A stretch of DNA of 20,457 nucleotides from Acidobacteriaceae bacterium (GTDB lineage: Bacteria; Acidobacteriota; Vicinamibacteria; Vicinamibacterales; CAVVIG01), in assembly GCA_031274845.1 (NCBI GenBank), contig JAISPN010000080.1, positions 1-20,457 on the forward strand. Reading direction: 5' to 3'. The stretch's first letter is position 1, and every line of letters begins with the position of its first letter. This document shows positions 14,136 through 20,163 of this stretch, one piece after another. The notes beneath the pieces were generated by a model that had not been told where the DNA came from, searched no databases, and saw nothing but the letters and a program-made list of their open reading frames with translations. The position numbers were made by a program, and so were the translations under genes.

Positions 14136-15884
14136 TTACCACGGCTCGAGCCGCACCGGCAGCCACTCGTGCACCGAGTTGACGAGCCATACCTCTCGCG
14201 CCGTCTTGAGCTGTTCTCGCGTCACGACCGCTTCGGTGATCTCGCCACGATCGAGCAGTTCGGCTCTGAACGTCCCGCCAAGCAGACCGCACGCGATTGG
14301 CGGCGTCACGCGGCCAGCCCCCAGATCGACGACCACGTTAGCGATTGTTGCTTCCGTAATCTCATCACGCTCGTTCCAGAGGAGCACCTCGTCGAATCCT
14401 GGCCGCAACTGTCTGGCCGCGTCATACATAGCGCGCCGCGTGGTCTTGTGATAGAGAAACCGATCGTTCGAATCGACAGGCGCGACGGCCAAGGCGACAG
14501 CGAGCGGTTCACGCCGTCTGACGAGATCGATGGATTCCACACGCGCAGTGCCCTCTCGCGACATCAGCAGCCGAACCCGCCGCGCGCCAGTGGCTTCCCG
14601 TACCGCCTCGTCGAGCGCCTGTTCCACGCCCGCACGATCGAACGCGAATCCAAAGTAGTCGGCGGAGCGTGACAGTCGATCGAGGTGACGCTCCCGAAGG
14701 AAGTAGCCGTGATCCACCGTCCAGCGCAGCGTCTCCAGCAACTCGAAGGTCTCGGCGCGCTGTCCAAGGATGCGCCCCTTCAGCAAGCACTCTTCAAACT
14801 CCGCGTCAGCATCCGAATCCCAGACGACACCGCTGCCGACGCCAAACTCGACGGTCTCTGCGCGTCTGTCGACAACCGCTGTCCGGATCGCCACGTTAAA
14901 CTGCGCCTCTCCGTCCGGCGTCACGTATCCGATGGCGCCGGTATACACACCGCGCGGTTCGGCTTCGATCTGGGCGAGCAACTGCATCGTCCTGACTTTC
15001 GGGGCTCCGGTGACCGAGGCCGACGGATGAAGCGCCGCGATGACGTCGCCAAGCGACGCACGCGAGCGGGCGCGCACCGTGGACGTCATCTGCCAGACGC
15101 CGGGATAGCGTTCGGCGACGAAAAGTTCAGAAACGCTGACCGAGCCGACGGTGGCGATGCGTCCCAGATCGTTGCGCATCATGTCCACGATCATCACGTT
15201 TTCGGCCTGCTGCTTCGCCGAGCCAAGCAGCTCCGCTCGCATCGCTTCGTCTTCGTCGATCGTGCGTCCACGCCGCGTGGTCCCTTTCATCGGCCGGACG
15301 ACAATCTCGTTCCCGTCGCGTCTAAAAAACAGCTCCGGCGATGCCGAACAGATCGCGTGATCGCCAAGATCGAGGAACGCCGAGCAACTCCCCTGCTGGG
15401 CCATGACGAGATCGACGAAGAGCGCTCGCGCATCACCGGAAAATCGCGCGGTTGTCTTGAACGTGTAGTTCGCTTGATACGTGTCGCCAGCAGCAAGATG
15501 CGCGCGAATCCGCGCAAAGCCGGCGCGATAGCTCTCGCGATCGATGGCCGCGGTCGCCTCGCCGATTTCGTACGCACCCACCGCCGCGCCAAACTCAGAA
15601 CGTGCCAGCTCACGCCCCGACTCGAAGAGCGCAAACCAGGCCAGCGGCAACGCACACAGACCCTCATGGACCGCCAGTCCAAACGCGGCGCCAGCCTCGT
15701 AGGTCAAAAACCCAATAGCGTGCAGATGCTCGTCGCGAGCGAGTCGCTCGACGTCAGCGATGACGGCGTGCACGTCGCTGGGAACCGCCGCGATGAGCAC
15801 GCGGACCGGTGAGTCGAAGGCGATCCACCGACCAGAGGCCAATTGAAACAGCGCGGAGATCGGTTGTCGCTGATTGGATATCAC
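14136..15884 (-). CDS. Fused aminodeoxychorismate synthase component I / aminodeoxychorismate lyase (PabB-PabC)
   Basis: It makes p-aminobenzoate for folate from chorismate. The product is 582 residues from this start. The chorismate-binding PabB part covers about 100-370: GDTYQANYTF (133-142), SASPELFFRR, RPMKGTTRRG with the active-site lysine K200, VDMMRNDLGRI (234-244), SVTGAPKVRTM, and YTGAIGYVTPDG. The PabC part covers about 380-582 and is a fold-type IV PLP enzyme: HLDRLSRSADYFGF (400-413), DRFLYHKTTRR with the PLP lysine K480, NERDEITEATIANVV, and GLLGGTFRAELL. Glutamine amidotransferase PabA is not in the window. GTG 15884 is chosen because a GATAAT box precedes it; the frame is open further to a TTG at 15926. 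The M20 peptidase gene follows after 8 bases. Confidence 0.93.
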   Translation of the reverse strand: MISNQRQPISALFQLASGRWIAFDSPVRVLIAAVPSDVHAVIADVERLARDEHLHAIGFLTYEAGAAFGLAVHEGLCALPLAWFALFESGRELARSEFGAAVGAYEIGEATAAIDRESYRAGFARIRAHLAAGDTYQANYTFKTTARFSGDARALFVDLVMAQQGSCSAFLDLGDHAICSASPELFFRRDGNEIVVRPMKGTTRRGRTIDEDEAMRAELLGSAKQQAENVMIVDMMRNDLGRIATVGSVSVSELFVAERYPGVWQMTSTVRARSRASLGDVIAALHPSASVTGAPKVRTMQLLAQIEAEPRGVYTGAIGYVTPDGEAQFNVAIRTAVVDRRAETVEFGVGSGVVWDSDADAEFEECLLKGRILGQRAETFELLETLRWTVDHGYFLRERHLDRLSRSADYFGFAFDRAGVEQALDEAVREATGARRVRLLMSREGTARVESIDLVRRREPLAVALAVAPVDSNDRFLYHKTTRRAMYDAARQLRPGFDEVLLWNERDEITEATIANVVVDLGAGRVTPPIACGLLGGTFRAELLDRGEITEAVVTREQLKTAREVWLVNSVHEWLPVRLEPW

Positions 15885-15893
15885 GTGAGCATC

Positions 15894-15899
15894 ATTATC
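15894..15899 (-). promoter_or_regulatory. -10-like element of the pab operon, near-leaderless geometry
   Basis: On the minus strand GATAAT ends 9 bases before the GTG at 15884. No Shine-Dalgarno sequence is present, and a -35 box is not obvious. This element is the main reason for choosing 15884 as the start rather than the TTG at 15926. Confidence 0.4.
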
Positions 15900-15996
15900 G
15901 TGCGCGCAACATCGAGCTTTATCCAACGCGCTGAATTTACGCTGCGGACACTGAAGTTTTCCACGAACGTGTCCTCTCGCGATCCTGTGTGCCGTC

Positions 15997-16002
15997 GATA
16001 AT
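15997..16002 (+). promoter_or_regulatory. -10-like element before the 66-aa ORF
   Basis: GATAAT ends 9 bases before the ATG at 16012, the same spacing as the divergent pab gene. No convincing -35 box or Shine-Dalgarno sequence is seen. It supports, but does not prove, that the small ORF is expressed. Confidence 0.35.
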
Positions 16003-16011
16003 CAATTTCGT

Positions 16012-16212
16012 ATGAGCCTCGTTCGTCTTCTGGGATTCACGACGTTGTCTTGCGGATGCGTTGTTGGACAGTACCGCGAGGTCGGCACAAGTCGAGAGTT
16101 GAGCTACGTCGAGGAAAAAGGCAAAGGCTGCGGGAGCCACGGTCACCGGCGCAACCACACCATCGCGCGCGACCACGCGTGCGCCTCAACCGAACTCACA
16201 AAAGCGTCGTAA
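16012..16212 (+). CDS. Candidate small Cys/His-rich protein, function unknown
   Basis: I do not recognise this 66-residue ORF. It lies in the 369-base spacer between the divergent pab gene and the DNA methyltransferase gene. It encodes SLVRLLGFTTLSCGCVVGQY near the N-terminus and then VEEKGKGCGSHGHRRNHTIA. Cys-x-Cys (14 and 16) and the cluster C-x2-H-x-H (41-46, with another His at 50) could together bind a metal ion. Third-position GC is about 70 percent, roughly in line with neighbours. A GATAAT box 9 bases before the ATG resembles those before other starts here. Evidence against it is the short length and an overlapping minus-strand ORF (15937-16176) that could equally be claimed. The methyltransferase gene starts 41 bases downstream. 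Confidence 0.42.
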   Translation: MSLVRLLGFTTLSCGCVVGQYREVGTSRELSYVEEKGKGCGSHGHRRNHTIARDHACASTELTKAS

Positions 16213-16239
16213 GCCTGTAATGTTTTGGCGCGTGCAGCC

Positions 16240-16245
16240 GATAAA
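16240..16245 (+). promoter_or_regulatory. -10-like element of the DNA methyltransferase gene
   Basis: GATAAA ends 8 bases before the ATG at 16254, and no Shine-Dalgarno sequence is present. It is the same near-leaderless arrangement as at several other starts in this window. Confidence 0.35.
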
Positions 16246-16253
16246 ACAGCTGC

Positions 16254-17204
16254 ATGGCCATTCTGAGCACGCCTCACAAGATCGTCGCGGGCCGTCGCGG
16301 CTCCCACGGAACATTTTTTCTCGGCGACTGTCTCGACATCCTGAAACAGCTTCCGGCTGGCAGCATCGACGTCATCGTCACCTCGCCGCCCTATAACCTC
16401 GGCATCCGCTACAACTCGTACGACGACACGCTGTCACAGGAAGACTACCTCGCCTGGACAAGCACCTGGATTGCCGCGGCCGCTCGCGTGCTCAGACCGG
16501 ACGGCTCTCTTTTTCTGAACGTCGGCACCCGGCCGTCAGATCCATGGACGGCGCTCGATGTCGCGCAGGCGGCACGTCCGCACCTGCGGCTGCAGAACCT
16601 GATTCACTGGATTAAATCGATCGCGATCGACAAAAACTCAGCCGGCGCCTCGGCCGGCCTCGAACGCGACCTTGCGGTGGGACATTACAAGCCGATCAAC
16701 AGCGATCGCTATCTGAACGACTGTCACGAGTTCGTCTTCCACTTCACGCCGGGGGGAACGACGCGTCTCGATCGCCTGGCGCTCGGCGTCCCCTATCAGG
16801 ACCCGTCGAACATTGCCCGCTGGCGCTCGGCCGGTGACGGCGTCCGCTGCCGCGGCAACACCTGGTTCATCCCCTACGAAACCATCCAGCGGCGCGATCG
16901 GGATCGCCCACATCCGGCGACGTTCCCGTCGAAGCTGCCGGAACAGTGCTTGCGCCTGCACGGACTCTCGCGCATCGACACGGTGATGGATCCCTTCACT
17001 GGTCTCGGCTCGACGGCTGTTGCCTGCGCGCGGCTGGGATTGAACTTTATCGGGTCTGAACTGGACGCGGCGTACATTGCGGAAGCGGAAGAACGGATGG
17101 AAGCGACCGTGCAGACAGGTCGCCTCCCCGGACGTGGTGTGGCGCGAATGCGAAAAGCTACTTCCGTCCCGCCGCAGCGGGTGCGGCAGGCTTCGGGGGC
17201 TTGA
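16254..17204 (+). CDS. Site-specific DNA methyltransferase, beta-class amino-methylase (N6-adenine or N4-cytosine)
   Basis: It methylates an exocyclic amino group in a specific DNA sequence using SAM. The 316 residues have catalytic motif IV, TSPPYN (43-48), in the N-terminal part and the SAM motif I, MDPFTGLGSTAVACARLG (245-262), near the C-terminus, which is the beta-class order. FLGDCLDILKQLPAGSIDVI (22-41) and RPHPATFPSKLPEQCLRLH (218-236) are the usual flanking motifs X and the pre-motif I segment. A target-recognition region lies at about 85-215. TSPPY is commoner in N4-cytosine enzymes but does not decide the base. No restriction endonuclease gene is adjacent, so it looks orphan. Its last 47 bases overlap the end of the convergent VWFA-like gene. 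Confidence 0.9.
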   Translation: MAILSTPHKIVAGRRGSHGTFFLGDCLDILKQLPAGSIDVIVTSPPYNLGIRYNSYDDTLSQEDYLAWTSTWIAAAARVLRPDGSLFLNVGTRPSDPWTALDVAQAARPHLRLQNLIHWIKSIAIDKNSAGASAGLERDLAVGHYKPINSDRYLNDCHEFVFHFTPGGTTRLDRLALGVPYQDPSNIARWRSAGDGVRCRGNTWFIPYETIQRRDRDRPHPATFPSKLPEQCLRLHGLSRIDTVMDPFTGLGSTAVACARLGLNFIGSELDAAYIAEAEERMEATVQTGRLPGRGVARMRKATSVPPQRVRQASGA

Positions 17205-18498
17205 GCGTGTATTCCTTCCGCGAATACACACTCAAACCTTTCCTCACAACCTTCACATCGACCTGCCGGCGGCGCTTGGTCGGATCAGGATTGCTTGAGT
17301 AGTAGCCGAGCACGTAGTAGTCGCTGCTCGCCGCGTCGATCTGCTGCAACGCCTTGTCGAAGTTGTTCATGTTGACGACGGCAAGGCCGCCCGTGTCTTC
17401 AGCCAGGACGCGCATACTGTCCTGCGACTTCCGCACGTAGTTGTTCCACTCCGTCGGATCCACTTGCTCGTCAATGTCAGTCCCGGCGATGAGGCCACGC
17501 GGATCGATCGTGTAGATCGTCGTGTTGGCGCGATTGGCCGCCTTCGTGACCTCGCCAAGTTCCATCGCTAGATCCGCGTCGCTGAACGTTTCGGACTGCT
17601 TCTGCTGCTGCAGCATCGGATCGATGCTCTGCGTATACGTACCGTCGCCGTTGTCTTGATTGTTGGCGAGCACATTCGACTGATTCTGCAAGAACGGCGA
17701 GTTCGTATCCTTCAGACCGAGACGCGAATCCTGGAACGGATTGAAGTCATAACCTTCACTGACCCACACCAGCGCCTTGCGGCGATCGTGCACCTTTTCA
17801 AGGTTATCGAGCGCGTCGAGCATCGTCGAGAACGCGACGTGGGCGTTGTGGCGTAGCTCGGTGACCCCTTCGGAACCGGTACCGGTTTCAATGATTTCGC
17901 TCGGCTTCAGACCGCTCCCCGCGATCTTGTTGATGGCTTCATCGATCCGCTTGCGGTCGTAGGTCATGTCGATCTCGATCGACGAGGGCCCGCTCGAAAC
18001 GATGCCGAAGAGATCGCCTTCATGCACGAGCTGTTTCGAGATCTTCTTGAAGAGTTCGCGGACCCGGCCAGAGCTCTGGAACTGCAAGTGCAGGTCGTCG
18101 ACGAAAAAGAGGAAGATGCGCCCCGACGTGTCATTGGTGACACGTTGCACGGGCGGCAGGAGAATCCCTTCTGGCGGCGGCGGCGGCGGCGGCGCCAGCA
18201 CATTCGTGACGCGGCCCCCATGGCTCATCGTCATCGAGATGATCTCCTGCTTGACACCGTCTTCGTAAACCTCGAATTCCTCTTTCTTGAGGTCGGGCAC
18301 GAAACGGCCCTGATCGTCCTTGACGACCACATCCGTCGTCACGGCATCGACCTGAACGCGAAAGGTCGGCGGCGGCGATGTCGTGCCTTGCGGCGCGCCC
18401 GCTTGTTGCGCGGAGGGCACCGGCGTCTGCGCGAGAAGAACAGCCGCCAGCGTCGCCCAGCCGAAGCGGGCCCGGAACCCATGCAATTTCAGCGTCAT
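17158..18498 (-). CDS. Secreted VWFA-related Acidobacterial domain protein (TIGR03436-like)
   Basis: The role is unknown; the family is expanded in Acidobacteriota and secreted. The 446 residues start with a signal peptide (about 1-31, core FGWATLAAVLLAQTPVPSA). A beta domain follows with VDAVTTDVVVKDDQG (50-64) and FEVYEDGVKQEI (75-86). A polyproline run (P103-109) comes before a von Willebrand A-like core from about 128 that begins IFLFFVDDLHLQF. The MIDAS DxSxS is absent; it reads FVDDLH. The core continues with RRKALVWVSEGYD and TIYTIDPRGL, and the protein ends in YYVLGYYSSNPD, KVVRKGLSVYSRKEY and a Pro/Ala/Lys tail. ATG 18498 is preferred to GTG 18504 because a CATAAT box lies 9 bases before it. 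No operon partner is evident. Confidence 0.88.
   Translation of the reverse strand: MTLKLHGFRARFGWATLAAVLLAQTPVPSAQQAGAPQGTTSPPPTFRVQVDAVTTDVVVKDDQGRFVPDLKKEEFEVYEDGVKQEIISMTMSHGGRVTNVLAPPPPPPPEGILLPPVQRVTNDTSGRIFLFFVDDLHLQFQSSGRVRELFKKISKQLVHEGDLFGIVSSGPSSIEIDMTYDRKRIDEAINKIAGSGLKPSEIIETGTGSEGVTELRHNAHVAFSTMLDALDNLEKVHDRRKALVWVSEGYDFNPFQDSRLGLKDTNSPFLQNQSNVLANNQDNGDGTYTQSIDPMLQQQKQSETFSDADLAMELGEVTKAANRANTTIYTIDPRGLIAGTDIDEQVDPTEWNNYVRKSQDSMRVLAEDTGGLAVVNMNNFDKALQQIDAASSDYYVLGYYSSNPDPTKRRRQVDVKVVRKGLSVYSRKEYTLKPPKPAAPAAAGRK
18174..18193 (-). repeat. CCG trinucleotide run within the VWFA-related gene
   Basis: About seven tandem copies of a GGC/CCG triplet encode the proline run between the beta domain and the VWFA-like core. 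Slippage here would change the number of prolines without breaking the frame. Confidence 0.7.
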
Positions 18499-18507
18499 AC
18501 GCACACG

Positions 18508-18513
18508 ATTATG
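18508..18513 (-). promoter_or_regulatory. -10-like element of the VWFA-related gene
   Basis: On the minus strand CATAAT ends 9 bases before ATG 18498. There is no Shine-Dalgarno sequence. The GTG at 18504 lies between the two and would be in the untranscribed region if this is a true -10 box. Confidence 0.4.
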
Positions 18514-18564
18514 CCACGGGGTTCCCCAAGGAGGACCGCGGCAACTCGCTTATTTTGGGGACGC

Positions 18565-19287
18565 TCACTCGTAGGAAATTGTCGGGTCTGGCTCGTCCGA
18601 TACGGCAGCTTCAGCGGCGGATTCAGGAGAAACGCTGGCCGTCCCGCCGGGCACAGGCACCGTGCCACCCTCTACCGAAGCCTGCGCAGGACGGCCACGA
18701 CGCCGGCGCCGGCCACCGCGACGACGCCGCCGCCCTTGGCCAGCGGCAGCCATGGTCCCTTCGCCGGCCACCGGGGTCTCGACGATCGCCTCGGCGTCCT
18801 CCCCTGCCTCACTCTCGCTCCCGTCATCGATGCCAGCCTCAGGCGTCTCGATGGCTGACACGATACGTTCGTCTGGGGTTTCGGCCATAGGCCCGGCGTC
18901 ATTCTCAGCGTCACACGCCGCCGGGCGCGCATCAGCCGAGGCGTCCGCCGCAGCCCGCTCCTGCTCTTGTTCCTGCTCTTCGGCACGCCGCGCCTGACGG
19001 ATCGCTTTCTCGGCCCGGCGCTTCTCGCGCCAATGCTCGACCGGCTCGGGCGGCGGCATCGGCGTCGATGCCAGCGTCTCCCAATCGAACACGACACCAG
19101 GATGACGCGCTTCAATCGTCTGGCGGACTTCTTCGTCAAATGGCAGCCGCCCCACGCGGACGCCTGGCGGGGTCCGGTACCAGTACAGGATGCGATTGCG
19201 CGTCGGTTTACCGCGCCGCACAACCGCGTGCATCAGGTACGTGTGTTCGTAACCGCGCTTGTCGCGCGAGAACCTGAGAAACGGCAC
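18565..19287 (-). CDS. Unrecognised protein with acidic linker and arginine-rich segment
   Basis: I do not recognise a characterised family. The 240 residues have a compact, probably folded N-terminal domain (1-75: RFSRDKRGYEHTYLMHAVVR, ILYWYRTPPGVRVGRLPFD, HPGVVFDWETL). A charged helix with many Glu/Gln follows (85-112), then a long acidic, probably disordered linker (115-178). RRRRRGGRRRRRGRP lies at 186-200, and an acidic tail ends the protein. The arginine block resembles nucleic-acid-binding tails seen in some RNA-processing proteins. The start is GTG, 3 bases after the stop of the upstream gene, so the two are translated together. Both members of the pair carry strongly basic low-complexity segments, which suggests nucleic-acid-associated roles; this is inference. 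Confidence 0.7.
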   Translation of the reverse strand: MPFLRFSRDKRGYEHTYLMHAVVRRGKPTRNRILYWYRTPPGVRVGRLPFDEEVRQTIEARHPGVVFDWETLASTPMPPPEPVEHWREKRRAEKAIRQARRAEEQEQEQERAAADASADARPAACDAENDAGPMAETPDERIVSAIETPEAGIDDGSESEAGEDAEAIVETPVAGEGTMAAAGQGRRRRRGGRRRRRGRPAQASVEGGTVPVPGGTASVSPESAAEAAVSDEPDPTISYE

Positions 19288-19290
19288 CGG

Positions 19291-19935
19291 CTATTTGCGC
19301 TTCTGCGTTTTTGCCGCCGTTTTTGTCGCTGGCGTTTTCGTGGTCTTCTTCGCAACCACCTTCTTCTTCCGCACCGGCGCTTTGGCGCGCGCGGGCCGCG
19401 CACTGGTGGAGCGGGACGGAGCCGGTCGAGCCTTCTTCCGTCGCACTGGCGGTGCGGCCTTCTTTACCGCCTTTACCGCCCGTCGCGCCGCAGGCGCCGG
19501 CGCGGCGTCTCGATTCCGGTGCACGAGCGTAAACCGCACATCGTCGCCGATGCCGATATAGCTCCAGGTCTCGCTCACGACGATTCCGTGGTCGTCGCAG
19601 AGACGCCGGGCCACATCAACCATGGTGGCAGGCACGTAGAGATGGAACGGCGCAGGAAGCTTCGAGAAATGGGTCCATTCGGCCAGCGCTTCGAGGTAAT
19701 TCACCGACTCGCCGGTTTCCACTTCAACCACCGCCTCGACACGACGGCTCCGCTCCTGCGACGTGAGCACGAGATCGGGATAGCGCACGTTGTCACCGGT
19801 GCCGGCCGGGACGTTCTGCTCCGCGCCGGGGTTAATGCCAACATCGTATTTGCGTCTGTGTTTCACCTGAAGCAGACGAATAATGCGGTCGTGCTCGAGC
19901 TGTTCGCGGACTGGCCGCACCAGGATCGGACTCAC
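19291..19935 (-). CDS. Unrecognised protein: possible PD-(D/E)xK-like domain with lysine-rich histone H1-like tail
   Basis: I do not recognise a named family. The 214 residues fall into two parts. The first (1-140) has a helix with acidic residues (REQLEHDRIIRLLQ, 10-23), then RYPDLVL (51-57), then VEAVVEVETGES (66-77), then NYLEALAEWTHF and a strand FHLYVP (97-102). The order helix-Glu, PD, ExE resembles a restriction-endonuclease-like fold, but the usual catalytic lysine is replaced (EVE). The second part (145-214) is almost only Lys, Arg, Ala, Pro, Thr and Ser, like bacterial histone H1-like tails. The start is GTG with an excellent Shine-Dalgarno sequence, GGGAGG, 6 bases upstream. It is first of a two-gene unit with the arginine-rich protein. 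Confidence 0.72.
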   Translation of the reverse strand: MSPILVRPVREQLEHDRIIRLLQVKHRRKYDVGINPGAEQNVPAGTGDNVRYPDLVLTSQERSRRVEAVVEVETGESVNYLEALAEWTHFSKLPAPFHLYVPATMVDVARRLCDDHGIVVSETWSYIGIGDDVRFTLVHRNRDAAPAPAARRAVKAVKKAAPPVRRKKARPAPSRSTSARPARAKAPVRKKKVVAKKTTKTPATKTAAKTQKRK

Positions 19936-19941
19936 CTAGCG

Positions 19942-19947
19942 CCTCCC
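19942..19947 (-). promoter_or_regulatory. Strong Shine-Dalgarno sequence deciding a GTG start
   Basis: On the minus strand GGGAGG lies 6 bases before GTG 19935. It stands out because many other genes here lack any Shine-Dalgarno element. Confidence 0.7.
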
Positions 19948-20052
19948 AAACGGTTGAGACGTGAGCAATAAACGAGAAGAAACCCCGAAATTAAACCCCT
20001 AAGTCTAGCACGCCTTTTTCCGGCTCAGCCTCAAGACTTCCCGTGGCTGGAC

Positions 20053-20058
20053 TACAAT
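20053..20058 (+). promoter_or_regulatory. -10-like element upstream of hemE
   Basis: TACAAT, with a poor -35 candidate TCAAGA 16 bases upstream. It ends 9 bases before a GTG at 20068 that opens a 31-codon ORF running into hemE. If real, transcription would start at about 20064-20067. Confidence 0.45.
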
Positions 20059-20067
20059 ACAACCGTC

Positions 20068-20163
20068 GTGAACCGCAGTACAACGGCAATTATCTGGTGT
20101 CCGTTCGACAACCTCGGCCGCGTGCCCGCAACCTCCTCAATCCTTATAAAGGTGATCCACTGA
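20068..20163 (+). CDS. Possible leader ORF of hemE (31 codons)
   Basis: A GTG-started ORF of 31 codons lies between the -10-like box and hemE. Its product begins VNRSTTAIIWCPFDNLGRV and resembles nothing I know. Its TGA (20161-20163) overlaps the proposed CTG start of hemE in a CTGA arrangement, the same geometry as the ATGA and GTGA overlaps of coupled genes. It could serve to load ribosomes for hemE. It could also be chance, since only 96 bases are open. Confidence 0.3.
   Translation: MNRSTTAIIWCPFDNLGRVPATSSILIKVIH

Noticed and set aside
13432..14451. 339-aa plus-strand ORF opposite the M20 peptidase and pab genes
   Set aside because: It spans the junction of two conserved minus-strand genes, and its sequence shows no family features.
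14685..15812. 375-aa plus-strand ORF opposite the pab fusion
   Set aside because: Antisense shadow of a protein with intact PabB and PabC motifs.
15937..16176. 79-aa minus-strand ORF in the pab-methyltransferase spacer
   Set aside because: No recognisable features, no Shine-Dalgarno sequence, and it overlaps the better-looking 66-aa plus-strand ORF. It cannot be fully excluded.
18524..18560. Inverted repeat CCCCAA ... TTGGGG between the VWFA-related gene and the arginine-rich gene
   Set aside because: The arms are only 6 bases with a 25-base loop and no T-run, so I do not call a terminator.
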